Assembly (NCBI RefSeq): GCF_000340215.1
Contig: NW_006921533.1
Span: forward strand, 2,902,273 to 2,966,272
From: Pseudocercospora fijiensis CIRAD86
Lineage: Eukaryota > Ascomycota > Dothideomycetes > Mycosphaerellales > Mycosphaerellaceae
Reading direction: 5' to 3'
Length of the DNA: 64,000 nucleotides
The notes beneath the pieces were generated by a model that was not told where the DNA came from, ran no database searches, and was given only the letters and a program-made list of their open reading frames with translations. Positions 41,891-53,559 of this stretch are shown here, one piece after another. Numbering within the stretch: the stretch's first letter is position 1; each line of letters starts with the position of its first letter. The position numbers and the translations under genes are program-made.

Positions 41891-42050
41891 CAGACCGCTG
41901 CACTAGTGCGCCCGTTTACTAGCGTCTTACGCCGCGACAAAAGATCGGAAGTATCCGCGCTTAATAAGCACAGATCTCGGGCGCACTTATAGGCTAGAAG
42001 TTACGTGAGTCTTGGCGCCAAGCCTTAGCCTGCACCTCTGGACTCTGATA
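41891..42050 (+). repeat. ~160-bp direct repeat, unmutated copy
   Basis: It matches 43730-43890. Nearly all differences are G-to-A or C-to-T changes in the downstream copy, so this copy largely escaped RIP. Confidence 0.92.
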
Positions 42051-42094
42051 CGCGCTTCCCTCTTCTTAGCTGCGGCCCCCGCAGCCTATGACGT

Positions 42095-42200
42095 CATACC
42101 CCGCACCCGAACATGCAGCCGGGCAACGTCTTCTTGGCATACCCCGCACCCGAACATGCAGCTAGGCAACGCCTTGGCATACCCCACACTCGAGGCAGCC
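42095..42200 (+). repeat. ~40-bp tandem repeat (2.5 copies)
   Basis: Three consecutive units begin at 42095, 42138 and 42178, each starting CATACCCC and sharing the GCACCCGAACATGCAGC core in the first two. They lie in unmutated DNA beside the direct repeat. Confidence 0.85.
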
Positions 42201-42389
42201 AATCAAACAACTGTCGCAATCTGAACTTGCACAGGTGTAGCGACGTTTTTCAACTGCCTATAAGTCGACCCCTCCAAGGCAGGTGCGCCTGCAGCAGAGT
42301 CGCGCGCCTGAGGCAATCAGGGGGTGTCTGTATTCTGGCACCGCCAAGGCCGCACGTGCCTTCGGAAGTACGCGGTTCCTAACAATTAT

Positions 42390-44639
42390 AACGAAACGTA
42401 CCCATTTCTAGCTCTTCTTTAGGAATAGCGTAGCACCGCTAGCACCGCTAGTACCGCTAGCACCTGCTATCGCCGCCGCCGGCACTAGTTTAAAATGAAG
42501 CTAAAGTGTTAGTAAGGCATTAATAGTATAGCAAAATATAGGTATTATTAACGCGCTCTTGCTTGTCTATCTATCTACCTTGCTATCGCTATTATCGCAC
42601 TCGCTCTACCTGCTCTTCTAATGCCTTATTAGTTAGCGCCTATAGTAGCCGTCTATCGTAGTACTCTTACGCGCCTGTCTATAGATTATAGTATAGATTA
42701 AAGCGGCGGTTCTACTATTATACGTCCGCGTTAGGCGGTAGTCGAATTAGTATATTCTACGGAAGGTTCTCGGACTAACTGTCGCTAGTTATTAAGTGTC
42801 GCAAACGGCTCGGAGTAGACGGTTTAAAGGGCGTAGATAGCGGCATTTTACGTAGGTATCGAGTAAGTAAGTAGTCTTTAGTCTTCGGCGCGTACGGACT
42901 AATATATTAGACGTTGTTGCCGCCGGCGGTAGATTGTAGGCCGTTTAGTACCTGCGTAGTATATTAAGTCGCAAAGAAGGGTTATAACGAGAATAATAGC
43001 GCCGTACGTCGCATTACTAGAGCGTATAGGTATACTAATAACGATAATCGGTCCGCTTAATAACGACATTAATAGGAGAGCCTTGCTTACTGTCCTAATA
43101 TATATTAACGACTAAGCTAACCTTGTAATAGTCGTTAGTAGCAAACTCGGGTTTATAATAACTACTACCGCCTTCTACGCTCTTCTTCTTATCCGCCGCT
43201 ACTATCCGTTTCGACTTAATATAACGATAATATGCCTTCGATAGGTATCTACCGCTAGTACGATTAGGCTTTACCTTAGTAACCTTGTTACGACTATATA
43301 CATTAGATATTAGCTTTATAGCGATAAGGAAATCGTCGTACGGTATAGCAACGTCCTTCTTAGCAAGAAACAGCCTCTCTCGAATAGCCTTAAAGCTATT
43401 ATAGCTTCTAGGCGCCGGTTCTTCTATTAGCGCGATAGTAGTAGAGGCGATAAGGTATTAGTTGTTTCGATAATTCCTAAAATTATGCCCCGAACACATA
43501 CAAAATCGTAGGTCTTAGCGGGCCTATACAAACGTTATTAATTACGGGTCCTCTACGAAGCGAGTTAAGCGAGATTTAGCGAGGTGCTAGTATATAGACA
43601 CCTTAATTAGGCGCCTCCGAAGCCGCGTCTACCGAGGATTAGCCTAGTCGGCTAATAAGCGTACGCCGACTCGCCGAGAATCGAACGTACGACCGTTAAA
43701 CCTATAGACCGTTAAGCGCGGATACTATATCAGACCGCTGCACTAGTGCGCCCGTTTACTAGCGTCTTACGCCGCGACAAAAGATCAGAAGTATCCGCGC
43801 TTAATAAGCACAGATCTCGGGCGCACTTATAGGCTAGAAGTTATATAAGTCTTAGCCCTAAGCCTTAGCCTACACCTCTAGACTCTAATAACTAATCGTA
43901 TATATATCTCGACTACCGAGGCTAGCAAACTTCGATAGCTAAAGGCTCTTAGACTCTATAACTATAGGCCTAGGTATGTTTATATTATATATAATATAGC
44001 TATCTATAAGGTTCTAGGAATACGATACTAGTTTTAGAGAATATTATAATTTTAGTTTCTATATATATCTATGCCCTAGTTTATAAAGGAAAATTTACTA
44101 ATCTTACAATTCTTAATTATAGTTATGCTTTTTTAAGTTATATAGTAGTTTGTTCTAGCTATAGTATATAGTTTAGTAGGGCTTAGTATAAGTACTAGTA
44201 TCTAAGTAGTAGTTTGCTGCTAGTCTAGACGCGCGCTATTAATTCCCTTAGACTCTTAGTTAGTAGGCTTTAAATATTTAGTTAGAAAACGAAATATATC
44301 TATAGCAAATACTAAGTACTACTTAGCTAATTACTATAGTAAGAGAGAATAGGACTTTAGCTATATACTAAAATAGCGATTTAGACTTTAGTAGTAAATT
44401 TACTAGTAGTAAAAGTTATTAACCTTAGCTTAAAATATATAGATAGATAGATATTTCATTTGCCTATTGTAGTGCCTTTCGGCCTATGTAGGTCTGTTTC
44501 TATATATTGTTTTAGGTAGGAAACTAACTTAGTTAGTAAAAACCTCCCTCCTGTCCTATTTATAAGTGTTGATCTTCTTTGTTTCCTTGTTCTCCTTCCT
44601 CTAGGGTATACTAGTATTATAGTTGTTACCCTCTAACTA
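42390..44639. mobile_element. RIP-mutated repeat DNA, no identifiable protein
   Basis: From about 42390 the DNA becomes TpA-rich with few CpA/TpG dinucleotides, the mark of RIP. A minus-strand frame around 43000-43480 keeps some protein-like character but matches no family I know. The second 160-bp direct repeat lies at 43730-43890. Just before it, a TTCGATTCT-type B box and an A-box-like stretch (minus strand, ~43650-43720) resemble a tRNA-derived SINE promoter, but a tRNA cannot be folded. Confidence 0.6.
43730..43890 (+). repeat. ~160-bp direct repeat, RIP-mutated copy
   Basis: The second copy of 41891-42050, about 1.84 kb downstream. It shows transitions such as ACGTGAG to ATATAAG and CTGGACT to CTAGACT. 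Confidence 0.92.
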
Positions 44640-47600
44640 CCTTGCCTACTACCCTGCCCTTCTTTCCCCCTCTTCTTCCCTCCTTCTTATCTACTCTTTA
44701 GTTTCCCTTGCTAATACGAATTGTTATATAAATCCCTATTTAATAATCTACTTTACTATCCTCTTTAGGTCTTCTTTGCTCTAGATTAGCTTATCGTATT
44801 CCCTTTCTATTACTTTTTGTCTCTAATCGCTTCTGCCTTCTAACTATTAAGGGCAGACTAGCAGCATATGCTTAGGGTTCTGAGATTGGTAGCTATATTA
44901 GTAAGCCCTGCTTTTAATTCCTAGGACGTTTCTTCTAAATAGGTAAGATCTGAATCTAATGTATTCAGATCTGATTTAGATAGCTAGGCTTGCCTCGGCC
45001 CTGTTTAGGTCCTTATAGAGCTAGTAGTTATATTGACTAAATTTGATTAGTGCCTTTAGGGTTCCTAGTCTAACTTGTGTTTTATTCTATTCCTACTCCT
45101 ATAGGTATCTAGCAATTGATTCTACTAGGCTTTATTTCTCTCCCTTTAGCTTATCTTCCTTTAGCCTTATATTTAGTCCCTAAAGCTCTTTTTCTAGTAT
45201 TTCTCTTGTTAAGACTCTATATTGCTCTAGGTCTTTGACTTTCTAAGGAGTCATTTGTAGTCTGTCTCGCCTCCTAGTCCTAATACACTAGGCTTTTATC
45301 TTGTCTAGTGCCTTTTAGATAGTCTATTAGGCTAGGTATTCTATTGTCTTTGCTGTATATTAGTGTCTTAGTCCCTTGAAGTATTGTTTAACTAGTAGGA
45401 TCCCTAATTCTATCTCTACTACCCTTGTTAGTATAGTTTTGTATGCTCCTAGGATTTTCTTTAGGCTTTGGGTTTGGGACCTGCTAACTAGTTGCTTAAT
45501 CCTCTTTAGTATCTTCTCCTAGGCTGTCTATATCTATGCTCTATATAGCATTGCTAGCTTAACAATTGCTTTGTATATAACTTTAGCTTTCTCGAATGTA
45601 GCCCCCTATATAGAGGCTATAAGCCTATTAATGGATTATATATTAGTATCTGCCCTCTGCTTTGCCTTCTTTATTTATAGTCCCTAATTTAGTTTTAGAT
45701 CTAGCTAGATCCCTAGTACCCTAAGCTCTACTAATAGTTGGGTTTTAAAGCCTTAGATAGTGATTAATTGCTTTATATTGTAGGTTAATTTAGCCTTGCT
45801 AAAGTGGATAAGCTAGTACTTTTCTAAGGCGAATTTTGCTCTATGCCTCCTTGCCTATTTTTTATACTCCTAGTGCTTCTCTTCTAGGATCTTATAGTTG
45901 GTTTCTATTGTCTTAGACTAGGCTAGGATATTTGTGTTATCTATAAACCCTAATGCTAATATGTTTTTTAATTCTAGGAGTGGGAGTAGGTCTGCTACAA
46001 AGATAAGGAAAAGGATTAGGGAGAGTATTAATCCTTAAGGGATTCCCTTTTTAGTTAGTATTGGGTCTGATTTGAATTTACCTAGAATGAGCTATATTAA
46101 TCTTTCCTGCAGGAAGGACTAGATAAATTAGACTATCTAGTTTAGTGTAGCTTTCTGTTTAAGTATATATAGGAGCCTTTCGTAGGATATATTGTTAAAG
46201 GCTCCTAAGATATTAAGGGAGAGGAGGGTTGCTACCTAGTTTTGACTATAGTGCTAGATATACTTGATCTGTTTTATAATTAGTTCTATAGCTATTAGTG
46301 TTAACCTCTTCTTTCTTCCTCCTATCTAGCCTTTAGGAAGGATGTTCCTTTCCTCGGTAAAGGTTATTAGCCTTTTAGCGACAATTTTTTCTAGCACCTT
46401 GCCTATTGTATTAAGTAGGGCTATTGGTCTATAGGCCTTAAGCTGTATATAGTCTTCCTTCTAGGGCTTCCTTAGTACTACTGTTAGGGACTTCCTAAAT
46501 AGTCTTAGGTAGTGTCCTAGTGCTAGGCTTTGTAAAAAGATATTAGCGAGTACTAGGGCTAGCCCCTTCCTGTATACTTTTAGAAGTTTATTGTAGATCT
46601 TGTCTTCTCCTAGTGCCTTATTGCCTAGAATTTTCTTTAGGATCCTTTTAATAGTTTCGGGTTTAACCTAGGTGTCTCTTAGTATACCTAGTAGTAGAGT
46701 CTCTTATTCTTCCTCCTTTATATCTAATAGGTCTGCTTATACTTTTCTATAGAAGAAGTGTTAGCCTAGGGCTCTTACTTTCCCTTCTATTATAGTCTGC
46801 ATTTGTCCTTATTAGTCTATAATGTCCGGGAATTGTAGTAGTATATCCTTATCCTGTTTAGGTCTCCTTGCCTATTTAGCTATCCTCTATATCTCCTCTG
46901 GTTTCTTTGTAATTATTCCTATTGTAGATCTCTATTCTTGCATCTTATCTTTCTTAATCTAGATCTTCTTTTCCTAGTAGGCTTTGTTGTAGTTGTTCTA
47001 TACTTCCTAGGTATAGGTTTGTATCTACTGCCTCCTAGCCTTCCTTACTGCTTTAACCTTCTTTATATACTTACTAGTCTAGTATAGTTGCTAGTATAGT
47101 GAATGTTTCTTTACTAGGGTATGCTTTCTAGCTACCTGTTTTAGGATTCCTATTAGTTCTTCTACTGCCTTATTAATGTCTTCTAGCCTTAGTAGGTGCT
47201 TTGTTAAGAGTTCCTCTAGTTTTAGGTCCCTTTCTAGTTCCTCCCTAATCCTGCCCTATTAGGCACCCTTCTAGTTAAGCTTCTCCTCTAGTTCCCTTTC
47301 CTAATTAGCTTAGACATTTAGCTCAATCTATACCGGGAAGTAGTCTAATAATTCTTCTAGTTCCTAGTTAACCCTACATCTTGTGATCCTGTTCCTAATC
47401 TAATATAATATAAAGTATAGGTCTAGTATGCTACTGCTTCCTCTTACCTCCTAAGTAATTAGTCCCTTTAGGGTAACAATTTCTATTCCTTCCCTCTCTA
47501 ATATATTAATTAGTCTTCCTGCTAGGAAGTAGTAAGCTAGGGTAAAGTCTAAGCCCTAGAGGGGGTAGTAGAGGTTGAAATCCCTAAGTAGGATTTAGTA

Positions 47601-49303
47601 GGTGTTCCTCTAGATAACTCTAGGTAGTCTTTCTAGGGTTTTCAGTTAGGTACTGCTTCTTAAGTCTAGTAGTAGGTTGTATATACAGTAGACTTAGAGT
47701 ATACCTTAGGATATCTCTACTTGAACTAATATTAGGTCCCTATCCTCCTATAGTATAGCCTGCTAGGTTTCTATATCTATCTCCTTACTAATATAGATGT
47801 ATGTCCTTAGGGCTCCCTAGTTATAGATAATTAGGTAGTATCTTAGGTCTTTAACTATTGCTAGTCTCCTTATATATAGGTTAAGCTAGGGCTCTTAGAT
47901 TGCAATAATGTAATGTTCTTTTAGGTTTAGTGCTTAAAGGAAGCTCCTTTATACCTTGTCTTTGCTCTTGTTGATATTATACTATATAATGTTTAGTAAT
48001 GTTGCAATATTTATTAAGTTTTATCTATATTATTTCCCTATAGGTTTTCCTTTAGTCTTCCCTTACTTTAGACTAATATTTAACTAAGCTTTGTCTGCCC
48101 TGCTTCCTTTCCTATAATATTAAGGTATCTTAGTCTCCCTAGTTACTAGTAACTCTCTTGTGCTAGTAAGGCCCTAAATGTGAACCTATTATCTTGTCTG
48201 GACCTCTTTTATAGCACTTAGCTAGGTTGCTTCTATACCTAGCTGCCCTAGCTTGTTGTATACCTTTTTAGTGTGTTAATTCTAGCTTCCTTTGCCTTCC
48301 TAGCTGCCTGTATTCTTACTAGGCATTCCTTCGCCTAAGAGGGGTGTCTTTTAGTATAGTATATACATCTTGCTTCTCCCTTGTATACTTTGTATTCTTT
48401 AACCTAGTAATCCCCTATATAATAGGAGCAGGTATTGGTTGTTTTTGTATACTTAGCTACTAAGTGTCTATAGTATTAACATTTAAAGCACTGCATTATC
48501 CTATAGTTGCTTCTATATATCTCTGTTTCTAATCTTTTAAAGTCCTAGAACAACCCCTAGTCTAGTACTATATTAGCTTACTCTACACTCCCTACCTAGA
48601 TAATTAGGGAAGACTGCTTCTTAGTCTCTTCGATTTTCCTTTTAATCTATGCTACTTTTGTAATCCTAAGGCCTAGGTATATAGCTTAGTTTTGTCTCTA
48701 TAGGCTCTTAATATCCTATTCTTCCTTAAAGCTTCTTGTTATACTATAGGCTATAATCATAAATTGCTATTAGGAGACCTTTGCTGTTTTCTCTATCTTA
48801 GTTGTCTATTCTTTTTGTGCTTCTAGCTTCTTTTTGTCCTGCTCTTATACTATAAATAGCTTAATTACCCCTTTACCTTCGTTTCTAGCCCTAATTACCT
48901 CTTTAACTGTAATTCTTTCTACAATCTCTTTCCCTATAAGTCCTTAGATTTCCTTTTGCTCCTATAGGTCCGTAATATAGACTCTAACTACTGTCTTCGG
49001 GGGTTTTAGCGCCTCCTAACTAGCTACTACTGCCTAGGTGCGGTAGTTTAGGCTTGTCTCCTATTGTTTCTTCGTAATCTTTGCTACGACTATATTAGCT
49101 ACCTTTGTAATAACGTAGCTTGCCTAGTTGTAGATTGCTTTCAGTCCTCTAAGGAGTTCTGAGATTATTATCCTATATACCCTCTTAGGGGTTCTTCTAT
49201 CTTCTGCCTTTAGTACCTCCTCTGCCCTAGTATATAGTGCTTTCTATTCGTCCTCCCTTCCTTCTTAACTATCTTCCCTTCGTCTCTGATTGTTCGCTGC
49301 CAT
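44640..49303 (-). mobile_element. Tad1-like LINE (non-LTR retrotransposon), RIP-inactivated
   Basis: Read on the minus strand, ORF1 begins with an ATG at 49303 (MAANNQRRRED) and ends in CCHC-type knuckles (QCFKC, then ..RCIYYTKRHPS..) near 48300-48500. ORF2 follows. An apurinic-endonuclease domain lies at ~47100-48000 (HYIIAIQEP, GDFNLYYPL, SSSILDLYF). The reverse-transcriptase core lies at ~45400-46800, with the catalytic box read as GFIDNTNILA at ~45940. A C-terminal zinc-ribbon-like segment (SQNPKHMLLVCP) is near 44860. Dozens of TAG/TAA stops break both frames, and the second catalytic Asp of the box is now Asn, a TpG to TpA change. Element ends are approximate because no target duplication was found. 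Confidence 0.85.
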
Positions 49304-49589
49304 TTTAACCTATGGCCCTTCTTTTAAGGTATAAATATAGGCAACGCACCCTTTTCTACGTTACTAAACTCGCTTAAAATATATAAATAAAATTTAATTA
49401 TTTAGGCTATATATAGAATATATACTAAAAGAATAGATATACTACCTTAGTAGAGGCCTAGATATATTATATATAACCCCTTAATTACTAGTAGTTATCC
49501 TCTAGCTAGCAAGTCTAGTAGTATAATTCTTAGAGATTAATAGCTTTAAGCTATACTATCTAGCTATTATAGATTTAGCTATTATACTA

Positions 49590-50960
49590 GTTATTTCTAC
49601 TACTAGTCCCCCGATAAATTATATAGTTTAAAGTATAGAATACTAAATTACTAACTTCTAAATAGAGATAGGTCGATTAGTAGAGGTCGGTTAACGGTTC
49701 GACTAATAGTTCGATTTATAGTTCGATTAATAGTTCGATTAATAGTTCGATTAATAGTTCGATTAATAGTTCGATTAATAGTTCGATTAATAGTTCGATT
49801 AATAGTTCGATTAATAGTTCGATTAATAGTTCGATTAATAGTTCGATTAATAGTTCGATTAATAGTTCGATTAGTAGTTTAATTAGTAGTCTTATTAGTA
49901 GTCTTATTAGTAGTTTAAGCACTAGTAATAGTTTAATTTAAAATTGAATTAGTAGTTTAATTAGTAGTTTAATTAGTAGTTTAACCAGTAGTTTTATTAG
50001 TATTTTAACTAGCAATTTAATTAGCAGTTTCATTAACTATTTAATTAATAGTTTAATTAGTAGTTCGATTACTAGTTTTAGTCTAATAGAAGTTTTAACT
50101 AGTATTTTATCAGTAGTTAGTCCCCTAATAAATTATATAATTTAAAGTATATAGTACTAAATTACTAATATCTAAATAGAGATAGGTCGATTAGTAGGTC
50201 GATTAGTAGATCGATTAGCAGTTCGATTAGTAGTTTAGCTAGCAGTTTAATTAGTAGTTTGATTGCTAGTAACGGTTGATTTAAAATTTCGTTAGTAGTT
50301 TAATTAGTAGTTTAACTAGTAGCTTAACTAGTAGTTTAATTAGTCGTTTTATTAGTAATTTTATAAATAGCTTGATTAACTATTGAATTAATAGTTTAAT
50401 TAGCAGTTCGATTACTAGTTTTAGTTTAACAAAAATTTTAATTAGTATTTTATTAGTAGTTTCTTTAATAGTTTTATTAGTAGTTTTGTTAATAGTATTG
50501 TTTCTAGTTTAGTTAGTAGTCTTAGTACTTTAATTAGTAGTCCTATTTATAGGTTAGCTTATAGTCTTAGTAGTTTTAATTAGTAGTCTTATTAACAGTT
50601 TTATTAGCAGTTTTATTAGCAGTTTTATTAATAGTCATATTAGTAGTTTTACTAACTATTTTACTATTAGTGCCATTTGAGTTATTAGTTTTATTATTAG
50701 TTTTATTATTAGTTCTTTTATTAGGTTCACTAATAGTTTAGCTAATAGTTTATATAATAGTCTATCTAACAGTTTACCTAATAGTTTAATTAATAGGTTT
50801 GTTAATAGTTTTCTTAATACCTAGTCCTACTAGTAGCTGCCTACTAGTAGCCCTACTAATAGTCTAATAGTCTAAAGTTACTAGTAGCTCTACAGCCTCT
50901 ACTAATAGCTTTATTAAAATTAATAGTACTATTAGTAGTCTTACTAATATTTTCGCTACG
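49590..50960. repeat. AT-rich satellite block with ~0.5-kb duplicated unit
   Basis: Degenerate AGTTTAATTAGT-like 12-mers fill this block. A unique-looking leader, containing AAATAGAGATAGGTCGATTAG, occurs twice (near 49615-49680 and 50115-50200), so the block is at least a twofold duplication with a period of ~515 bp. Confidence 0.85.
49698..49875. repeat. 12-bp tandem satellite (TTCGATTAATAG)n
   Basis: About 14 nearly identical 12-bp units are arranged head to tail. The long minus-strand frame through them (LLIE repeats) is a by-product of the repeat length and not a gene. Confidence 0.95.
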
Positions 50961-51090
50961 GGGACCTTTATACTAGTCGATAGGCTTCGTATTTAGTAGA
51001 ATATAGCTATATCTAGGTCTTTAGTCTACGTTAAGCTCCTACTAAATTTTTATTAGCGTTTTACGCTTATATCCGGGTTTCGTTAAGCGC
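50961..51090. other. AT-rich repeat DNA, unassigned
   Basis: This joins the satellite block to the next duplicated segment. Nothing else is recognised. Confidence 0.4.
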
Positions 51091-51261
51091 TTTCGATTTA
51101 CGTTCTACGCTAAAATCCGGGATAAGTTAAACTTCCCTTTAATCTTTAATTAAATATTACTTCTACTAAAATTCTTAGCTAATTATTTCGGTTTTAGCGG
51201 ACAACTTAGATTTTCGCGGGCGGTAGGCGCGGTATCTAGATTAGTAGCTACGGTACTAATT
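51091..51261 (+). repeat. ~171-bp direct repeat, more mutated copy
   Basis: It is related to 51428-51599. Differences are mostly CA/TG in the second copy against TA here, and both end near a TCGCGGGCGGTA segment. AGCTAATACT short repeats lie between the copies. Confidence 0.85.
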
Positions 51262-51427
51262 ATTTCGGTATTAGCGGACAACTTAGATTTTAATACTAGC
51301 TAATACTAGCTAATAGTCCGAGCTAATACTAGCTAACACTAGCTAATACTAGCTAATACTAGCTAGCTAACACTAGCTAATACCTACGCTAAAATCCGGG
51401 GCAAGTCAAATTTCCCTTTAATATTTG

Positions 51428-51599
51428 TTTCGATTAACGTTCTACGCTGAAATCCGGGGTAAGTCAAATTTCCCTTCAATCTTTAATTAAATATTACTTC
51501 TGCGAAATTTCTTAGCTAATCATTTCGGTCTTAGCAGACAACTTAGATTTTCGCGGGCGGTAGCCGCGGTATCTAGATTGGCAGCTACGCTGCTAATTA
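51428..51599 (+). repeat. ~171-bp direct repeat, less mutated copy
   Basis: The partner of 51091-51261. It retains CA and TG dinucleotides at most of the variable sites. Confidence 0.85.
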
Positions 51600-53559
51600 G
51601 TCGTCCGATCGCGGAGGAGGCCTAAGGCAAATTTGTTAGTTATATCCTCTACCGCTAGATAGCTGTTTTCTACCTTACCGTCGCTATTATATATACCTTA
51701 CTATCGCTATTCTAGGGCTGTATATACAAAACGGCCTATAGGAGGTGCAAGTGCGTTAAAGATAACGTAGACTGCTACTCTAGCTATTACAAGCATAGGC
51801 AGTACGATAGAAACCCCTTATCTACTTATCTACCTACTTAGGAAGGACCTCCGCCTACTCCGAGGGCTCTACTAGTACCTACGGCGCTAGTAGGTATACT
51901 AGATTATACTAAGATTGTATAGCAGGAACTATACGTTAATGCGAGGGTCGTAGAACCTTATTTGCTAGGCAGGTAGTATGCCTAGAACAGTTAGGATTAG
52001 CTATAGTATCGAATTCTACGTCTATTATTTACTTAATTCTTCTTTCCTACGTTATTATTCTAGTAAGTAGCTAGCATAGGCATTAGAAGTCACTATGCGA
52101 TGCTCTACAGTGTAGATTACTAACAATGTAGTCTTACCGAGACCGGAGCGGCCCTAGGTCCGTTAATTTATGAATAGCCGGAGCTGATTTACGAGATAGT
52201 AGGTGCTGCTACGGAAGATTGTCGGTGTCGAAGAGCCTTAAGCGTCAATCTCCCGAAGCTTCGACTCGTTCGAGCTGTAATAACAATAACTTACAACAAT
52301 AGCTTACGTTTAAGGGATCTAAAGCGAATGCCTCTATCCTAATAAGTCTAATACCGTAGAAACTGATTAGCTAGCCTAGGGTAGCAACATAGCCTACCCC
52401 TATAGATAGGCCTAGGTAATAATACTACCTATTAGTATCCGAAGTGTTAGGTGGTTGATAAGCCTACCCTAATAATGCCGTTTTTCAATGTATTAGAAGT
52501 CCTTATTATAGCGTAGAAAGCATAGTTTTTATAGTATACGTAGACCCACTCGGAAACGGCTCTCTCCGGCTTCTAAATAGGGGTGTTCTTAGCCTCATTT
52601 CCTTTCTACCTCTTATATAGTAGAGCGATCGATATAGCGGATAATACGGTGCGAATAGACGTACGTAAAGGCTCGGTAGAGTGTTAGAAGCCTGCTAATA
52701 CTGTCAGTTTGAACATACGCCTTCCAAGCCGTCTAGAGGCATTAAAATCGAGCCATTGTCGTCGCTACCGGCTAGCTCGGAAACCTCGAGTTTAAGGACT
52801 CCGTAGAGGCTATACACACAGCGTATGCAGCTAGAAATAGACCAAATAGAGGCTCGTAAGGCACACCTGCGTAGAGGAGTAAGGGAGGGTCTAGAAGTGC
52901 CGTTCTACGCCTATCGCGACACTCTATTACCGCCGTCGCTTTAGCGCGATAGAAACGCGCAAATATAGGCGGAATTGACCTAGATTAAGGAAGAATTAGC
53001 GTCTCTTAAAGCCGCCGTGCGCGATATGCTTACTATATATCAGCATATGATAAAGATTAAGGCGTAGAGGTTGTTGTTGCTAGTTTAGTCGCTTTCGAAG
53101 CAATAGAATATGTAATAGGGTGGTTGTTGTTGCCTAAGGCGTACGGGGTCTTAGCGGCTTTCCAAAATCTTTGATTCTATTCAAATACCTAGTAACACTA
53201 CGTAATTACTCGATCGATCTGTTAGGTTTCTCGTTAGTATATACGCTTTTATATAAAAAAAGAACGAAGTAAATCGGTTAAGTAGTAGCTAAGAAACTAG
53301 CGGTAAACCATTAAAATCTAAGATTCTCGAGCCTGCGGGGAAGAAGCTCGGCCGACTTTGACCGAAGCTTTACTTCGCGATTTTTATAGACCTTTACGAG
53401 CATATACTATACGCTATAATGGTCTAAATAAGACAGACGATAGCGGCGGTGACTCGCCTTATTGCGGGCTACAAGATTGTCCTATATTATAATGTATAAA
53501 AGTCAAAGCGTAGTGGTATATAGAAGGGCAATCGGTAGAAGCCAATCCTAGCTCTAAGC
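51600..53559. mobile_element. RIP-mutated DNA with scattered coding remnants
   Basis: Plus-strand fragments look protein-derived. One at ~51715-51800 reads RRCKCVKDNVDCYS and resembles part of a Zn2Cys6 cluster, followed by a proline-rich stretch. Another lies at ~52850-53070. Stops and lack of continuity prevent assignment. The right copy of the 27-bp inverted repeat is at 52167-52193. Confidence 0.45.
52167..52193 (-). repeat. 27-bp inverted repeat, right copy
   Basis: The reverse complement of 41790-41816, exact over 27 bp. Confidence 0.75.

Noticed and set aside
43560..43720. A functional tRNA on the minus strand
   Set aside because: B-box and A-box-like words are present, but neither the T stem nor an acceptor stem can be formed.
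41891..43890. The 160-bp direct repeats as LTRs of a retrotransposon
   Set aside because: The copies do not begin TG and end CA, and no gag, protease, integrase or primer-binding site was recognised between them.
49716..49922. Minus-strand LLIE-repeat peptide
   Set aside because: A product of the 12-bp satellite, whose length is a multiple of three; not a gene.
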